Assembly (NCBI GenBank): GCA_035940775.1
Contig: DASZEN010000011.1
Span: forward strand, 294,888-358,887
From: DASQYE01 sp035940775
GTDB taxonomy: Bacteria > Acidobacteriota > Blastocatellia > Pyrinomonadales > Pyrinomonadaceae
Direction: 5' to 3'
Length of the DNA stretch: 64,000 nt
The position numbers and the translations under genes are program-made. Positions 53,729 to 61,254 of the stretch are shown one piece after another. The notes below the pieces were generated by a model, which worked only from the letters and a program-made list of their open reading frames with translations, made no database searches and was not told where the DNA came from. Each line of letters begins with the position of its first letter. Position 1 is the first letter of the stretch.

Positions 53729-53757
53729 TTTACGTGAAATCTCGTTTCGTGTATGAT
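53729..53757 (+). promoter_or_regulatory. Candidate promoter of the Argonaute-linked membrane protein
   Basis: TTTACG (53,729-53,734), 17 bp, TATGAT (53,752-53,757), followed by AAGAGGTT before the ATG at 53,779. A short hairpin TTGACC/GGTCAA (53,681-53,697) lies between it and the Argonaute stop. The gene may be transcribed separately as well as by readthrough. Confidence 0.45.
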
Positions 53758-53778
53758 ACAAACGAGAGGTAAGAGGTT

Positions 53779-55086
53779 ATGCCGTATGCTGGCTTGCTCG
53801 ACACACAAAACATAATAATTAATGCCATCCGTGATGATGTCGGTGCTGTGGCTCACGTTACGGTTGGGGATTGCACGCTCCCAATTGTGGATGAGCATGA
53901 CCCGCTCGGACTAGCCTTCTATACTTATGCACTTCTAGAAACGGGTTATACCAATCAAGAATTAGCCTCTTTCATTGATTCACTACACTATTGGGTTGAA
54001 GAAAAACTATCCGAGGGTAGTATTTCTCCATATACAGATAGAGACTTAGGAGCTATTGGGCTAATTGTTTTTGCTCTCTGTAAGCATCGCAGTTGTCCTG
54101 ATGTAAGCGGCAAATTCGCTCCTTTAGCAGAGAAATATTTTTCCGACTATCATGGTCTTTTCGATAACTTCCTTGCAACAGTTCTCGTTGCATTGGGATT
54201 GAACAAGCTTCCATCAGAAACTCAACTGTACCCTCACCTATATCAAAGATTTACTAAATACATTAACTCGCAACTTAGAGATAATAGTCACATCGTTCTA
54301 AACGACGCTAAGAATGCTGTTGTCGCATATATCTGGGCAGACGAGACTAATACGGCAGACTTATTGCGCATACTGCGGCAGGTATGTTTTAACCGGGCGT
54401 CTAGAGAGGATACGCATCCACGCGATCTAGTATATTTAACCTATGTTCTATTCGAAGAGATTGAGAATCTACCTCCTGATCAAAAGCTGAAGGTAAAGGA
54501 ATGGGTGGAAGATAGCCTCCGTTTCATTCAAACCTATTCGCTCGAAGCAGGTTTTTCACGAGATATATTAGATGAGTTTAAGGAAGATGTGGCGTTAGCG
54601 CCTCTAGATGTAAGGCGGCATTATAATTATAGAGTAAGGCCGAGGTTATCCCGAATCCTTGTATCTATAGGGCATTTAATTGAGCAGCGATATACGTCGA
54701 AGCCACACTTGTTATTAACTGAGGAACAGGAGAAGAGACAGTGGCAGAGAGTAGTGGTTTACCCTACCTTTTTTATATTGTGTACAGGGCTTCTCCTATA
54801 TGTAGGGGTACGGTTTGGTCTTCCACTTGATGCAAAGGGTGACATTGCAAGTAAGAGCGTTTTACCGATCATGGTAGCAATTATAAAAGTGCTTGTGAAC
54901 GCAGCATGGTTTATAGCACTTAGTATAGGAGTAATATTAGCTGGTCGTATATTCCAGAGAATTATCACTGCAAAAGATTTAGATGATCGTGCGGCGTTAG
55001 AATATTCGTGGAGAAAAGTAAAGGACATTCTTTGGGGGGATATTATAGCTTCAACTCTTATATCTGTATTTATGTCGCTTCGTTAG
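53779..55086 (+). CDS. Helical-repeat membrane protein, candidate Argonaute effector
   Basis: A 435-residue protein of no family I recognise. Residues 1-310 are alpha-helical with repeated hairpins (DPLGLAFYTYALLETGYTN, DRDLGAIGLIVFALCKHR, NFLATVLVALGLNKLPSETQ), like an alpha/alpha toroid. Residues about 326-348 (YPTFFILCTGLLLYVGVRFG) and 361-393 are TM helices and the C-terminus (IIASTLISVFMSLR) is also hydrophobic. It lies 107 nt behind the Argonaute in the same orientation and inside the same module ends. Some inactive long pAgos are known to pair with transmembrane effectors that damage the cell membrane; here the pairing is inferred from position and topology. Confidence 0.65.
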   Translation: MPYAGLLDTQNIIINAIRDDVGAVAHVTVGDCTLPIVDEHDPLGLAFYTYALLETGYTNQELASFIDSLHYWVEEKLSEGSISPYTDRDLGAIGLIVFALCKHRSCPDVSGKFAPLAEKYFSDYHGLFDNFLATVLVALGLNKLPSETQLYPHLYQRFTKYINSQLRDNSHIVLNDAKNAVVAYIWADETNTADLLRILRQVCFNRASREDTHPRDLVYLTYVLFEEIENLPPDQKLKVKEWVEDSLRFIQTYSLEAGFSRDILDEFKEDVALAPLDVRRHYNYRVRPRLSRILVSIGHLIEQRYTSKPHLLLTEEQEKRQWQRVVVYPTFFILCTGLLLYVGVRFGLPLDAKGDIASKSVLPIMVAIIKVLVNAAWFIALSIGVILAGRIFQRIITAKDLDDRAALEYSWRKVKDILWGDIIASTLISVFMSLR

Positions 55087-55145
55087 CAATTATTTGAAGT
55101 CTCAACAGTAACCTACCCCTTAATTTTACCTCCCTATCCCACAGG

Positions 55146-55276
55146 ACTTTTTGTGACACCTCGCCTGCTTCTTGGGAAATAAATACTTCTTGTGCAAGGC
55201 CATACGTGAGGGCGTTGCCTCAATTGTGCAAGAGTTACACGACATTTGAGGCAAGAGGCGATTCTGCCTCAAAAGT
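55146..55276 (+). repeat. Junction J3: M2 right end / core / M3 left end
   Basis: The M2 right end has ACTTTTTGTG (55,146), CTTCTTGGG (about 55,168) and ACTTCTTGTG (55,185). The core CATACGTGAG is 55,201-55,210. The M3 left end has CCTCAATTGT (55,218), an inverted ACATTTGAGGCAA forming a near-perfect hairpin with it, and CCTCAAAAGT (55,267), again 49 bp after the first. The motif changes from TGTG to GAGG type across the core. Confidence 0.85.
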
Positions 55277-55291
55277 CAATGGAGGTGAGCG

Positions 55292-56224
55292 ATGAAAAGC
55301 ACCTCATTCGACATCAATGTTACGATGCTGCCCGAATATTGCGGATGGTGGTTCTATCCCATTGATAGAGGCAACATGAAGAGAGTTAATCTTTCTACCT
55401 TTTATAAGTTTAGCGCAGCGATGTACGAGATTGGGGTTCTTGAAGAGGGAGACAAAATCAACCATCCCGCCACGATACAGTTGGTAATTAAAACGAGGGT
55501 ATGGTTGCTATTTTTTCTTGGTGAAACTGACGATATAACTTTCCCTCATTCACGTGAAATCGCCGAAAGCCTTCACGCATTACTAGGCGAAGTCATGGAA
55601 AAATTAAAAGGTGTGGGTGAATCGGATGCAAAAGACGACAGCGCGCAGCTTGACAAGATTTTCATAATGAGGCTCAAACAGACAATAGATGAATTTGAGA
55701 GGTTTTTTACGCGAGAGTCACGCCGGGTCAGTGTATTCGCCATAACGTCCAAAGGAATCTACGACACCGAGAAACTGATTGAATCAGCCGAAAAGAGATT
55801 CCCTAAAAACCTTCTCAAAGTGATGCCGGAAAAGACAATCAGTGATTTAAGAGAGTCCGGCAGATGCCTTGCTTTTGAGAATCCGACCGCTTGCGCTTTC
55901 CATGTTTGTAGGGCGACTGAGGCGTTAATGCTTGCCTACTACGAAGTTCTTGCGGGGCAAGCATGGCCTTTCAATAGGCGCGATTGGAATATGTATAACG
56001 AGCACCTTAAAAAGCACGGTGCGCCTCAAGCGATAACCAACAGGCTAGGCGAGATTAGAGAGGACAGAAACGCTTACGCGCATCCAGACATCACCGTGCC
56101 GCTAGACGAAGCGCTTTTGGTTTTTGAACTGTGCAATGGAGTGATTCACCTAATGGCGAAAGAAATAGAGAAGCTTGAAGCGGCTAAGACTGCCGCCTCA
56201 AGTTCGCCGCCTTCAACGCCCTGA
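55292..56224 (+). CDS. HEPN-like protein, M3 cargo
   Basis: A 310-residue mainly helical protein with a GGAGGTGAGCG ribosome-binding site. Near residues 250-258, REDRNAYAHPDITV contains RNAYAH, the Rx4H motif of HEPN ribonucleases, with the typical Asn after Arg and a flanking long helix (LDEALLVFELCNGVIHLMAK). Upstream RATEALMLAYYEVLAG is the kind of helix that precedes the motif in HEPN domains. The N-terminal half is unrecognised and could be a sensor. An RNase toxin used in abortive infection is a reasonable guess; the motif alone does not prove activity. Confidence 0.6.
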   Translation: MKSTSFDINVTMLPEYCGWWFYPIDRGNMKRVNLSTFYKFSAAMYEIGVLEEGDKINHPATIQLVIKTRVWLLFFLGETDDITFPHSREIAESLHALLGEVMEKLKGVGESDAKDDSAQLDKIFIMRLKQTIDEFERFFTRESRRVSVFAITSKGIYDTEKLIESAEKRFPKNLLKVMPEKTISDLRESGRCLAFENPTACAFHVCRATEALMLAYYEVLAGQAWPFNRRDWNMYNEHLKKHGAPQAITNRLGEIREDRNAYAHPDITVPLDEALLVFELCNGVIHLMAKEIEKLEAAKTAASSSPPSTP

Positions 56225-56225
56225 T

Positions 56226-57347
56226 CTATTCAGCCAAAAATGTCGGCTCAATGCCAAGTTCATAAATGGATTGAACGACACAGCAAAGGTTATGACAGAG
56301 AATCTTACAAAGCACTTCATTGACTTGCGCCGTGTGAGACTTGCTCCGCAGACGTTCGCCGAACTTGGCTTTAATCATGCTGAACGTAGTCTCCACGTTG
56401 CTGCGCTTATGGTAATGCCGCATGAACTCATCTTGATTGTACTGGTAAAGATGAAACATGCGTTTCCATACCGCGCTTTGCTGCTTACCCGTAGCATTAG
56501 CGTTGTTCCTGAAAGCGATAAAAGGTTGCGCGCCTTTCACTAGCACTAGAGATAAGTTCTTTGAAGATGAATAAGCCTTGTCGGCTGATACTTGATTCAT
56601 CACAAAGTTACGTGATGTTTGCTCAACTAAGGGAGCGAACTGAGGGCTATCGCCAGCGTTGCGGCTAGTCACTTCTACACTGGTAACGATGTTTGTTTTG
56701 ACTCCGCACATGAGATGCACCTTTAGCCAGTTTTCTTTATTGACGATCTTTGCAGCGCCGTACTTAGCAGTTAGCCATTGACCGTATTGGCCCGTACAGA
56801 AACCCGACGAGTCAACGGCGAAATCGAACTCCACGCACTTCAAGGGCAACGATGATTCGATGATGAGTTGCCGCAAGTATGCTGTCAGTTCTTCCGATTC
56901 GAGATAGCGGAAAATGGAGTTGTAATGCGGCATCATTGAAAGATACCCGCGCCGTGTCGCCTCTTGTAAGTCACTCATAAAGCGGCGGCATGAAACAGTC
57001 GAGTAAGTCTTAAAGACAGCCGCATAGATACGATCAGCAAGAGGCACACGCGGGCGGCCCATGTGCTGAATAGGTTCTACAAGGTTCTGACAGAGTTCGT
57101 AGAGAAGAGATTGAAACTGTGACTTCTCGTTTACTTGAGCCTGATTATATGCAGACCATTCCTGAGAATAAGTTGTTTGTCTCATCATGCACCTTGCCTT
57201 TGGTGCGTGACGGATACACAATAAGTTTGCGGTCACTCCGTGTACCAGCACGCCGTGATCGAAGAGGTCTAGCTGAGCGTTGACGCGCTTGGCTAGGCCC
57301 ATTTTCTTGGTTTGAAGATGAAAAGAACTACGCTGTCTCATACGCAT
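56226..57347 (-). CDS. DDE transposase of M3
   Basis: A 373-residue transposase. Catalytic Asp in VDSSGFCTGQYGQW, Asp in QVSADKAYSSSKN, YREK signature YHKRSNVETTFSMIK, end LGIEPTFLAE. The start is uncertain, but the upstream segment LCIRHAPKARCMM is shared with the M4 enzyme with synonymous codon differences, so translation probably begins upstream of it. It lacks the SWIM finger of the M1 enzyme. Confidence 0.88.
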   Translation of the reverse strand: MRMRQRSSFHLQTKKMGLAKRVNAQLDLFDHGVLVHGVTANLLCIRHAPKARCMMRQTTYSQEWSAYNQAQVNEKSQFQSLLYELCQNLVEPIQHMGRPRVPLADRIYAAVFKTYSTVSCRRFMSDLQEATRRGYLSMMPHYNSIFRYLESEELTAYLRQLIIESSLPLKCVEFDFAVDSSGFCTGQYGQWLTAKYGAAKIVNKENWLKVHLMCGVKTNIVTSVEVTSRNAGDSPQFAPLVEQTSRNFVMNQVSADKAYSSSKNLSLVLVKGAQPFIAFRNNANATGKQQSAVWKRMFHLYQYNQDEFMRHYHKRSNVETTFSMIKAKFGERLRSKSHTAQVNEVLCKILCHNLCCVVQSIYELGIEPTFLAE

Positions 57348-57531
57348 TGCACCCGCGATAAGTTGCAGAAAACTAAGCTAGTTAGCCCGTTTTCAGTGAT
57401 TATTTTTAGGGTAAAAAGAGGTCTAAAAACTAGCGGGTGCTAGAGGCTTGAGAGGTGTACTTTTCGAGCAAGATGCACATGGCGAATCAGGTCAATAACG
57501 AATCTCTGTTTTGAAAGTTTCAAGTAATCGG
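57348..57531. other. Non-coding part behind the M3 transposase start
   Basis: No gene between the transposase start and the right-end sites. The 8-mers GCACCCGC (57,349) and GCGGGTGC (57,433) are inverted copies 76 nt apart. The transposase promoter should be here, but I see no clear hexamers. Confidence 0.35.
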
Positions 57532-57650
57532 ACTTTTGAGGCAGCGTGTGAACTTTTGAGGCAAAACTGACTTATGAGGCAAAGCCCATACGTGAGGCTT
57601 TGCCCCTAAAGTCCATTCTGACCATAAAGTAGAGGGCTTGACTATAAAGT
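57532..57650 (+). repeat. Junction J4: M3 right end / core / M4 left end
   Basis: ACTTTTGAGGCA at 57,532 and 57,552 and ACTTATGAGGCA at 57,570 (spacing 20, 18) end M3. GGCAAAGCC, CATACGTGA, GGCTTTGCC (57,578-57,604) form a perfect inverted repeat around the core. The M4 left end has three direct sites CCCCTAAAGT (57,603), ACCATAAAGT (57,621) and ACTATAAAGT (57,641), the mirror-image spacing of 18 and 20. Confidence 0.85.
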
Positions 57651-57658
57651 AGGCGGGG

Positions 57659-58186
57659 TTAAGCTTTTCGCTTCTTTCTCTCTTTGGCTATACGGCGGCG
57701 GGCTTCTCTCTCAGCTATAAGGTCTATGTTCTTGTGGTTCACCCACAACTCGACCTTACCATCTGGATATATTCTTGCGATAAAAGGGCGAGGCTCAGAC
57801 ATTAAGATATTGGCTATTCTCTTTAGAGCCTGAATAATAGCTTCTGCATCTTCCGGCCCTGTCCGTTGACCAGAAGTAAGGAAAAATGCCGCTACGCCGC
57901 CTTGAATTATCGCTTTACGTTCGAGCGGATTCCTTTTGACCTTCTTATCGTTTCCTAAGATAACCCAATTCTCTTGAGCACACTTGGCTATCCAGATGGG
58001 GTCTTGTGCGTCTTGTATAAAGTGATCTTGATGCACTTCGACGTGAAGACCTGCTTTACGTAAAGCAGTGGGAACTGTATCTCCGCCGAGAGTCCTGTCA
58101 GTGAAGAAAACAGTTGACTCAAGCCGCTTTTCTGGTGGGAGACTCGTACCAGACCGCTTCTTGGACTTGCTCTGGCGTGATCCCAT
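57659..58186 (-). CDS. PIN-like (DUF5615-type) toxin
   Basis: A 175-residue protein with a basic N-terminal and C-terminal tail. The core VFFTDRTLGGDTVPTALRKA, HFIQDAQDPIWIAKCAQ and WVILGNDKKVKRNPLE has the spaced acidic residues of the Mut7-C/DUF5615 PIN-like fold, a predicted RNase. Its start overlaps the antitoxin gene by 68 nt in another frame, ensuring coupled expression with antitoxin first. Role in module maintenance or phage defence is inferred. Confidence 0.68.
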   Translation of the reverse strand: MGSRQSKSKKRSGTSLPPEKRLESTVFFTDRTLGGDTVPTALRKAGLHVEVHQDHFIQDAQDPIWIAKCAQENWVILGNDKKVKRNPLERKAIIQGGVAAFFLTSGQRTGPEDAEAIIQALKRIANILMSEPRPFIARIYPDGKVELWVNHKNIDLIAEREARRRIAKERKKRKA

Positions 58187-58910
58187 AGTCTTTGGCTAAG
58201 TCCTCAACATACTCTCCGGCAAAGAATCTATCAGCTACAACGTCGGTGGGAATGCCTGTGCCCACTATCACAGGTCTGCCAAAGGAAATGAGTGGGTCAA
58301 TCATTATCTTCTCAGGTTCTTCAATGTCTACATCTTTTGCTAGTGACTGCGGCTCTTGTCGTAAAAACGGAATTAGTCTAACGGCGTTCAAGTTCAAGTC
58401 TCTTTTAATTCGCCGTAGATAAGTAGAAACAACCTCTGCAATCACTACTTGTCCGTGCCCTGAAACCTTGATAAGACTCTCTAGCCGTCGCACAAACAAG
58501 TCTACACCATCTGTTTCAAAGTGGTGCTCTATTAAAGGATGCGGCGAAGGTATCTCCCTATCAAGATACTCAAGTGCGCTGCGTACTTTATAGAAGGGCA
58601 CGCCTTCAATTCTACGCATACCACTAAGTACGTGTGCCTCCATTAAGTTTATAAAGGACAGCATTGGCAGATTAGGGTCGGGTGGTATAATAATAGGCTT
58701 GAAATCACGCATCTCCCTTTGCTGTCCAACGGGATACTTTCTACCCATCGTCCAAGAGTGGAGTGTTGCTGTAGGAATGCTAAGATAACGCGCCGCCTGT
58801 GAGATACCATATAGCGGTATCTCACGTGGGTCTGCGCCATAGAAGCTGATTATTTCCCGCCCATAGGCAGTATTCACTTCTTCCAAGTTGTTATTTTCCG
58901 GGGACGGCAT
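58119..58910 (-). CDS. DUF433 antitoxin with N-terminal HTH
   Basis: A 263-residue protein. Near the N-terminus YGISQAARYLSIPTATLHSW is a MerR/excisionase-like HTH. The C-terminus PLISFGRPVIVGTGIPTDVV with EYVEDLAKDYGITPEQVQEA is a DUF433 antitoxin domain. The central 120 residues may bind the toxin or a ligand. Longer than minimal DUF433 antitoxins (about 75 residues). Probably autoregulates the pair. Confidence 0.75.
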   Translation of the reverse strand: MPSPENNNLEEVNTAYGREIISFYGADPREIPLYGISQAARYLSIPTATLHSWTMGRKYPVGQQREMRDFKPIIIPPDPNLPMLSFINLMEAHVLSGMRRIEGVPFYKVRSALEYLDREIPSPHPLIEHHFETDGVDLFVRRLESLIKVSGHGQVVIAEVVSTYLRRIKRDLNLNAVRLIPFLRQEPQSLAKDVDIEEPEKIMIDPLISFGRPVIVGTGIPTDVVADRFFAGEYVEDLAKDYGITPEQVQEAVWYESPTRKAA

Positions 58911-59098
58911 ACCTGTAGAAATATGTTGACAATCCTATAGGAGAACAGCCGAGTATAGACTAACTGAACACCTAAAAACCGTTCATCTTGACCGAAAACG
59001 GAGGTATGAAACACCTTTGCTGAACAACTTAAATTCTTCAAAAATCCACGCAAGACTAAGAAAATAAAGAACTTTCCACCCGCTTTCACGTATAATAC
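58911..59098. other. Divergent intergenic region of M4
   Basis: 188 bases between the antitoxin start (minus) and the transposase promoter (plus). No gene recognised; it should hold the toxin-antitoxin promoter. Confidence 0.35.
59091..59096 (+). promoter_or_regulatory. Consensus -10 element of the M4 transposase
   Basis: A perfect TATAAT; no good -35 lies 16-18 bp upstream. If used, transcription starts near 59,103, so the TTG at 59,100 cannot be the initiation codon. Confidence 0.5.
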
Positions 59099-59099
59099 A

Positions 59100-60212
59100 T
59101 TGTATCATCCGTGCAGTAAAAAAGCACGGATAAAAAAACGGGCCTTGCTGAGTGCGACTAACACTCAGCAAGACCTCTTCTCCAACAGCGTGAGCGAACA
59201 CACTGTAGAAGCAAGCCCATTGTGTACCCGCCACGCACCGAAAGCAAGGTGCGTAATGAAACAGACTTATAGCCAAGAATGGACAGCTTATAACCAAGCC
59301 CAAACGAACGAAAAGAGCCAGTTCCTATCCCTTCTCTTTGAACTCTGCCGCAACATCGTAGAACCCCCTCAGACAATGGGCCGCCCGCGTGCGCTCATCT
59401 CTGACATCATCTTTGCAGCCTGTCTCAAGATGTATAGCGGTCTATCAGGACGGCGCAATCAAAGCGACTTGCGCGAAGCCTTGCAGCGCGGCTATCTATC
59501 GAAGCCTCTGCATTACAATACGCTTTCAAAGTATCTTGAGCGTGATGATCTGACCGCATATCTAAAAGAGTTGATAGTTGAATCATCATTGCCTCTAAAG
59601 ACGGTAGAGTTCGACTTTGCTGTTGATTCGTCGGGCTTCTCTACTGGTCAATATAGCCAGTGGCTACATGCCAAGTATGGCGCTGCAAAAGTCATCAATA
59701 AAGAAGATTGGCTCAAAGTACATCTCATGTGCGGCGTAAGAACCAACATCGTCACAAGTGTAGAAGTCACTGGCGCTCATGCTGGCGACTCTCCACAGTT
59801 CGCACCTTTGGTAGAACAGACATCACGTAACTTTGTGATGAATCAAGTTTCAGCCGACAAGGCTTATTCATCTTCAAAGAACCTATCTCTAGTGTTAGTA
59901 AAAGGCGGTCAGCCCTTTATAGCTTTCAGGAACAACGCTAACGCCACTGGTAAACAACAGAGCGCAGTATGGAAACGCATGTTTCATCTTTACCAGTACA
60001 ATCAAGATGAGTTCATGCGGCATTACCATAAGCGCAGTAATGTAGAGACAACTTTCTCTATGATTAAATCGAAGTTTGGCGAACGTCTGAAAAGCAAGAC
60101 TATTACCGCTCAAACCAACGAACTGCTTTGTAAAGTATTGGCCCATAATCTTTGTTGTATAATTCAGTCTATCTACGAGCTTGGAATAGAGCCTACTTTC
60201 TGGACTGAGTAA
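59100..60212 (+). CDS. DDE transposase of M4
   Basis: Open for 370 codons; the true start lies between the leader hairpins and ATG 59,256. CTRHAPKARCVMKQ is conserved with the M3 enzyme at protein level, which favours a start upstream of ATG 59,256. Catalytic Asp in VDSSGFSTGQYSQW, Asp in QVSADKAYSSSKN, YREK signature YHKRSNVETTFSMIK, end LGIEPTFWTE. It is the only array transposase on the plus strand and is followed after 4 nt by its cargo gene. Confidence 0.87.
   Translation: MYHPCSKKARIKKRALLSATNTQQDLFSNSVSEHTVEASPLCTRHAPKARCVMKQTYSQEWTAYNQAQTNEKSQFLSLLFELCRNIVEPPQTMGRPRALISDIIFAACLKMYSGLSGRRNQSDLREALQRGYLSKPLHYNTLSKYLERDDLTAYLKELIVESSLPLKTVEFDFAVDSSGFSTGQYSQWLHAKYGAAKVINKEDWLKVHLMCGVRTNIVTSVEVTGAHAGDSPQFAPLVEQTSRNFVMNQVSADKAYSSSKNLSLVLVKGGQPFIAFRNNANATGKQQSAVWKRMFHLYQYNQDEFMRHYHKRSNVETTFSMIKSKFGERLKSKTITAQTNELLCKVLAHNLCCIIQSIYELGIEPTFWTE
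59109..59172 (+). promoter_or_regulatory. Two hairpins in the M4 transposase leader
   Basis: CCGTGC/GCACGG (59,109-59,129) is followed by CTTGCTGAGTG/CACTCAGCAAG (59,144-59,154 and 59,162-59,172), a perfect 11-bp stem with a 7-nt loop. Just after a -10 box, such stems can sequester a start site or block readthrough into the transposase, as in several IS families. Confidence 0.5.
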
Positions 60213-60216
60213 CCTC

Positions 60217-61068
60217 ATGGCGAATCAAACAGGGCGACAAAAACGCCGAGCGGCCAGAGCAAAACGAAAACACAAACGCCCGGAAAATAAGTCCGAGCCG
60301 ATAGCTTCACCTCCCCCGACTCCGACGGTGAATCCAGACGCGGAAAATAAAGAGAACCCCAACGCAAAAGCCAAGAATAAAACCCAAGCCAAGCGGCAGA
60401 AGCATGTCGGAAGGAAAATGCCAATGGAACTTATCATCGCTGGTGCTGTCACCATCTCTGTTGTCTTTTGGATTCTCTCTGGGGTTGCCGCCTATAAGCA
60501 CCATGAGACTAGCCTGATCTGGACTATTTATCTGGCTATCATCTTCACCATCCTTGTATTCTTTCTGATTTGGCAAAAGAGGGTTTGGGATAGACCAAAA
60601 ATAGGTCAGACCTCTACGGAAAGACCAGAGGTATCGTTGGAGGATACTCGGATTTTCTTGCAGCCCGGCAAACGCGTTGAAGTTCGAGTGCTTTTCAAGA
60701 ATCGTAGAAAGGCTGCTGCTCGTAACGTCCGGTTTGGGGGTGTTGATGTTATCGTCCCAACCCCCTTCACAGGCCCGTTGCATCCGGGTGAACTCCCCCC
60801 GGTTGATATGTTCCCCAGCTTGGCCGTCAACGCTATGATGGTCGCACGCACGTGGATGGGGGGGCACGTCATTAGTGCTAAGGATATTGCTGACCTCAAC
60901 GAAGGGAAGTGTTTGTTCTTCCACTACAGCAAGGGACAATACGAAGATGATACGGGGAATGTCTATCCGATTGATTTCTGTTTGATGTACTTGCCTGAAC
61001 ACGGAAACCTTATGCTCGCCCCTATGGAATACTGGCCTAAGAGCAAGGATAGCGAACAAGCTAGTTAA
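60217..61068 (+). CDS. Two-TM protein with basic N-terminus, M4 cargo
   Basis: A 283-residue protein. Residues 1-67 are very basic, with Arg/Lys-rich patches and a Pro-rich linker. TM helices lie at about 70-92 and 99-118. The C-terminal 150 residues are a beta-rich soluble domain (FLQPGKRVEVRVLFKNRRKA, VDVIVPTPFTGPLHPGELPP) of unknown family. It directly follows the transposase, so it is probably co-transcribed with it. Its layout resembles the M1 product at 41,069. Confidence 0.6.
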   Translation: MANQTGRQKRRAARAKRKHKRPENKSEPIASPPPTPTVNPDAENKENPNAKAKNKTQAKRQKHVGRKMPMELIIAGAVTISVVFWILSGVAAYKHHETSLIWTIYLAIIFTILVFFLIWQKRVWDRPKIGQTSTERPEVSLEDTRIFLQPGKRVEVRVLFKNRRKAAARNVRFGGVDVIVPTPFTGPLHPGELPPVDMFPSLAVNAMMVARTWMGGHVISAKDIADLNEGKCLFFHYSKGQYEDDTGNVYPIDFCLMYLPEHGNLMLAPMEYWPKSKDSEQAS

Positions 61069-61104
61069 GAGAATACAAAGCACACCCCCCACAAGCGCAT
61101 AGAG

Positions 61105-61254
61105 ACTTATCGGGCAGACTCCATACATTTCGGGCAAACCCGACTTTTCGGGCAAGGCTCATACGTGAGGCGTTGCACAAGAAGTCGGGTATTTAGACGA
61201 CTTTTTGTGACGAAGCCGTATTCTCACAAAAAGTAGGTTCTTCCCAAAAAGTCG
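61105..61254 (+). repeat. Junction J5: M4 right end / core / M5 left end
   Basis: ACTTATCGGGCA (61,105), ACATTTCGGGCA (61,125) and ACTTTTCGGGCA (61,143) end M4. The core CATACGTGAG is 61,160-61,169. The M5 left end has CACAAGAAGT (61,176), an inverted CGACTTTTTGTG and CACAAAAAGT (61,225, 49 bp after the first). The motif changes from CGGG to TGTG type. Confidence 0.85.

Larger units (their letters stand above)
48848..55201. mobile_element. Module M2: Argonaute-carrying cargo transposon (6.4 kb)
   Basis: The ends are ACTTTATGTGCAACGCC (left, read outward) and ACTTCTTGTGCAAGGCC (right, 55,185-55,201), both TGTG type. The right end has sites at 55,146, 55,167 and 55,185 (spacing 21, 18). Contains one DDE transposase, a tRNA-like gene, a zinc-ribbon membrane protein, an XRE regulator, an Argonaute and a helical-repeat membrane protein. 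Confidence 0.78.
55211..57586. mobile_element. Module M3: HEPN-like cargo transposon (2.4 kb)
   Basis: The smallest complete module: one cargo gene and one transposase, convergent with one base between stops. Ends read outward are ACAATTGAGGCAACGCC (left) and ACTTATGAGGCAAAGCC (right), both GAGG type. It shows the minimal architecture of the family. Confidence 0.8.
57596..61159. mobile_element. Module M4: toxin-antitoxin cargo transposon (3.6 kb)
   Basis: Ends read outward are ACTTTAGGGGCAAAGCC (left) and ACTTTTCGGGCAAGGCT (right). Right-end sites at 61,105, 61,125 and 61,143 have the same 20/18 spacing as in M1 and M3. Contains the DUF433/PIN-like pair, one transposase on the plus strand and a two-TM protein. 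Confidence 0.75.

Noticed and set aside
57578..57604. Tyrosine-recombinase core site (inverted GGCAAAGCC arms around 9 bp)
   Set aside because: The shape fits, but the arms belong to the inverted ends of the two adjoining modules and the left arm is missing at J1, which is better explained by transposon ends. Not fully excluded.
59100..59102. TTG as start codon of the M4 transposase
   Set aside because: It lies four bases after a TATAAT box and would not be on the transcript.
40896..61254. Integron-type gene cassettes with attC sites
   Set aside because: The junctions have hairpins and direct orientation, but no GTTRRRY/RYYYAAC core pairs, no integrase is present, and each complete module has its own DDE transposase and inverted ends.
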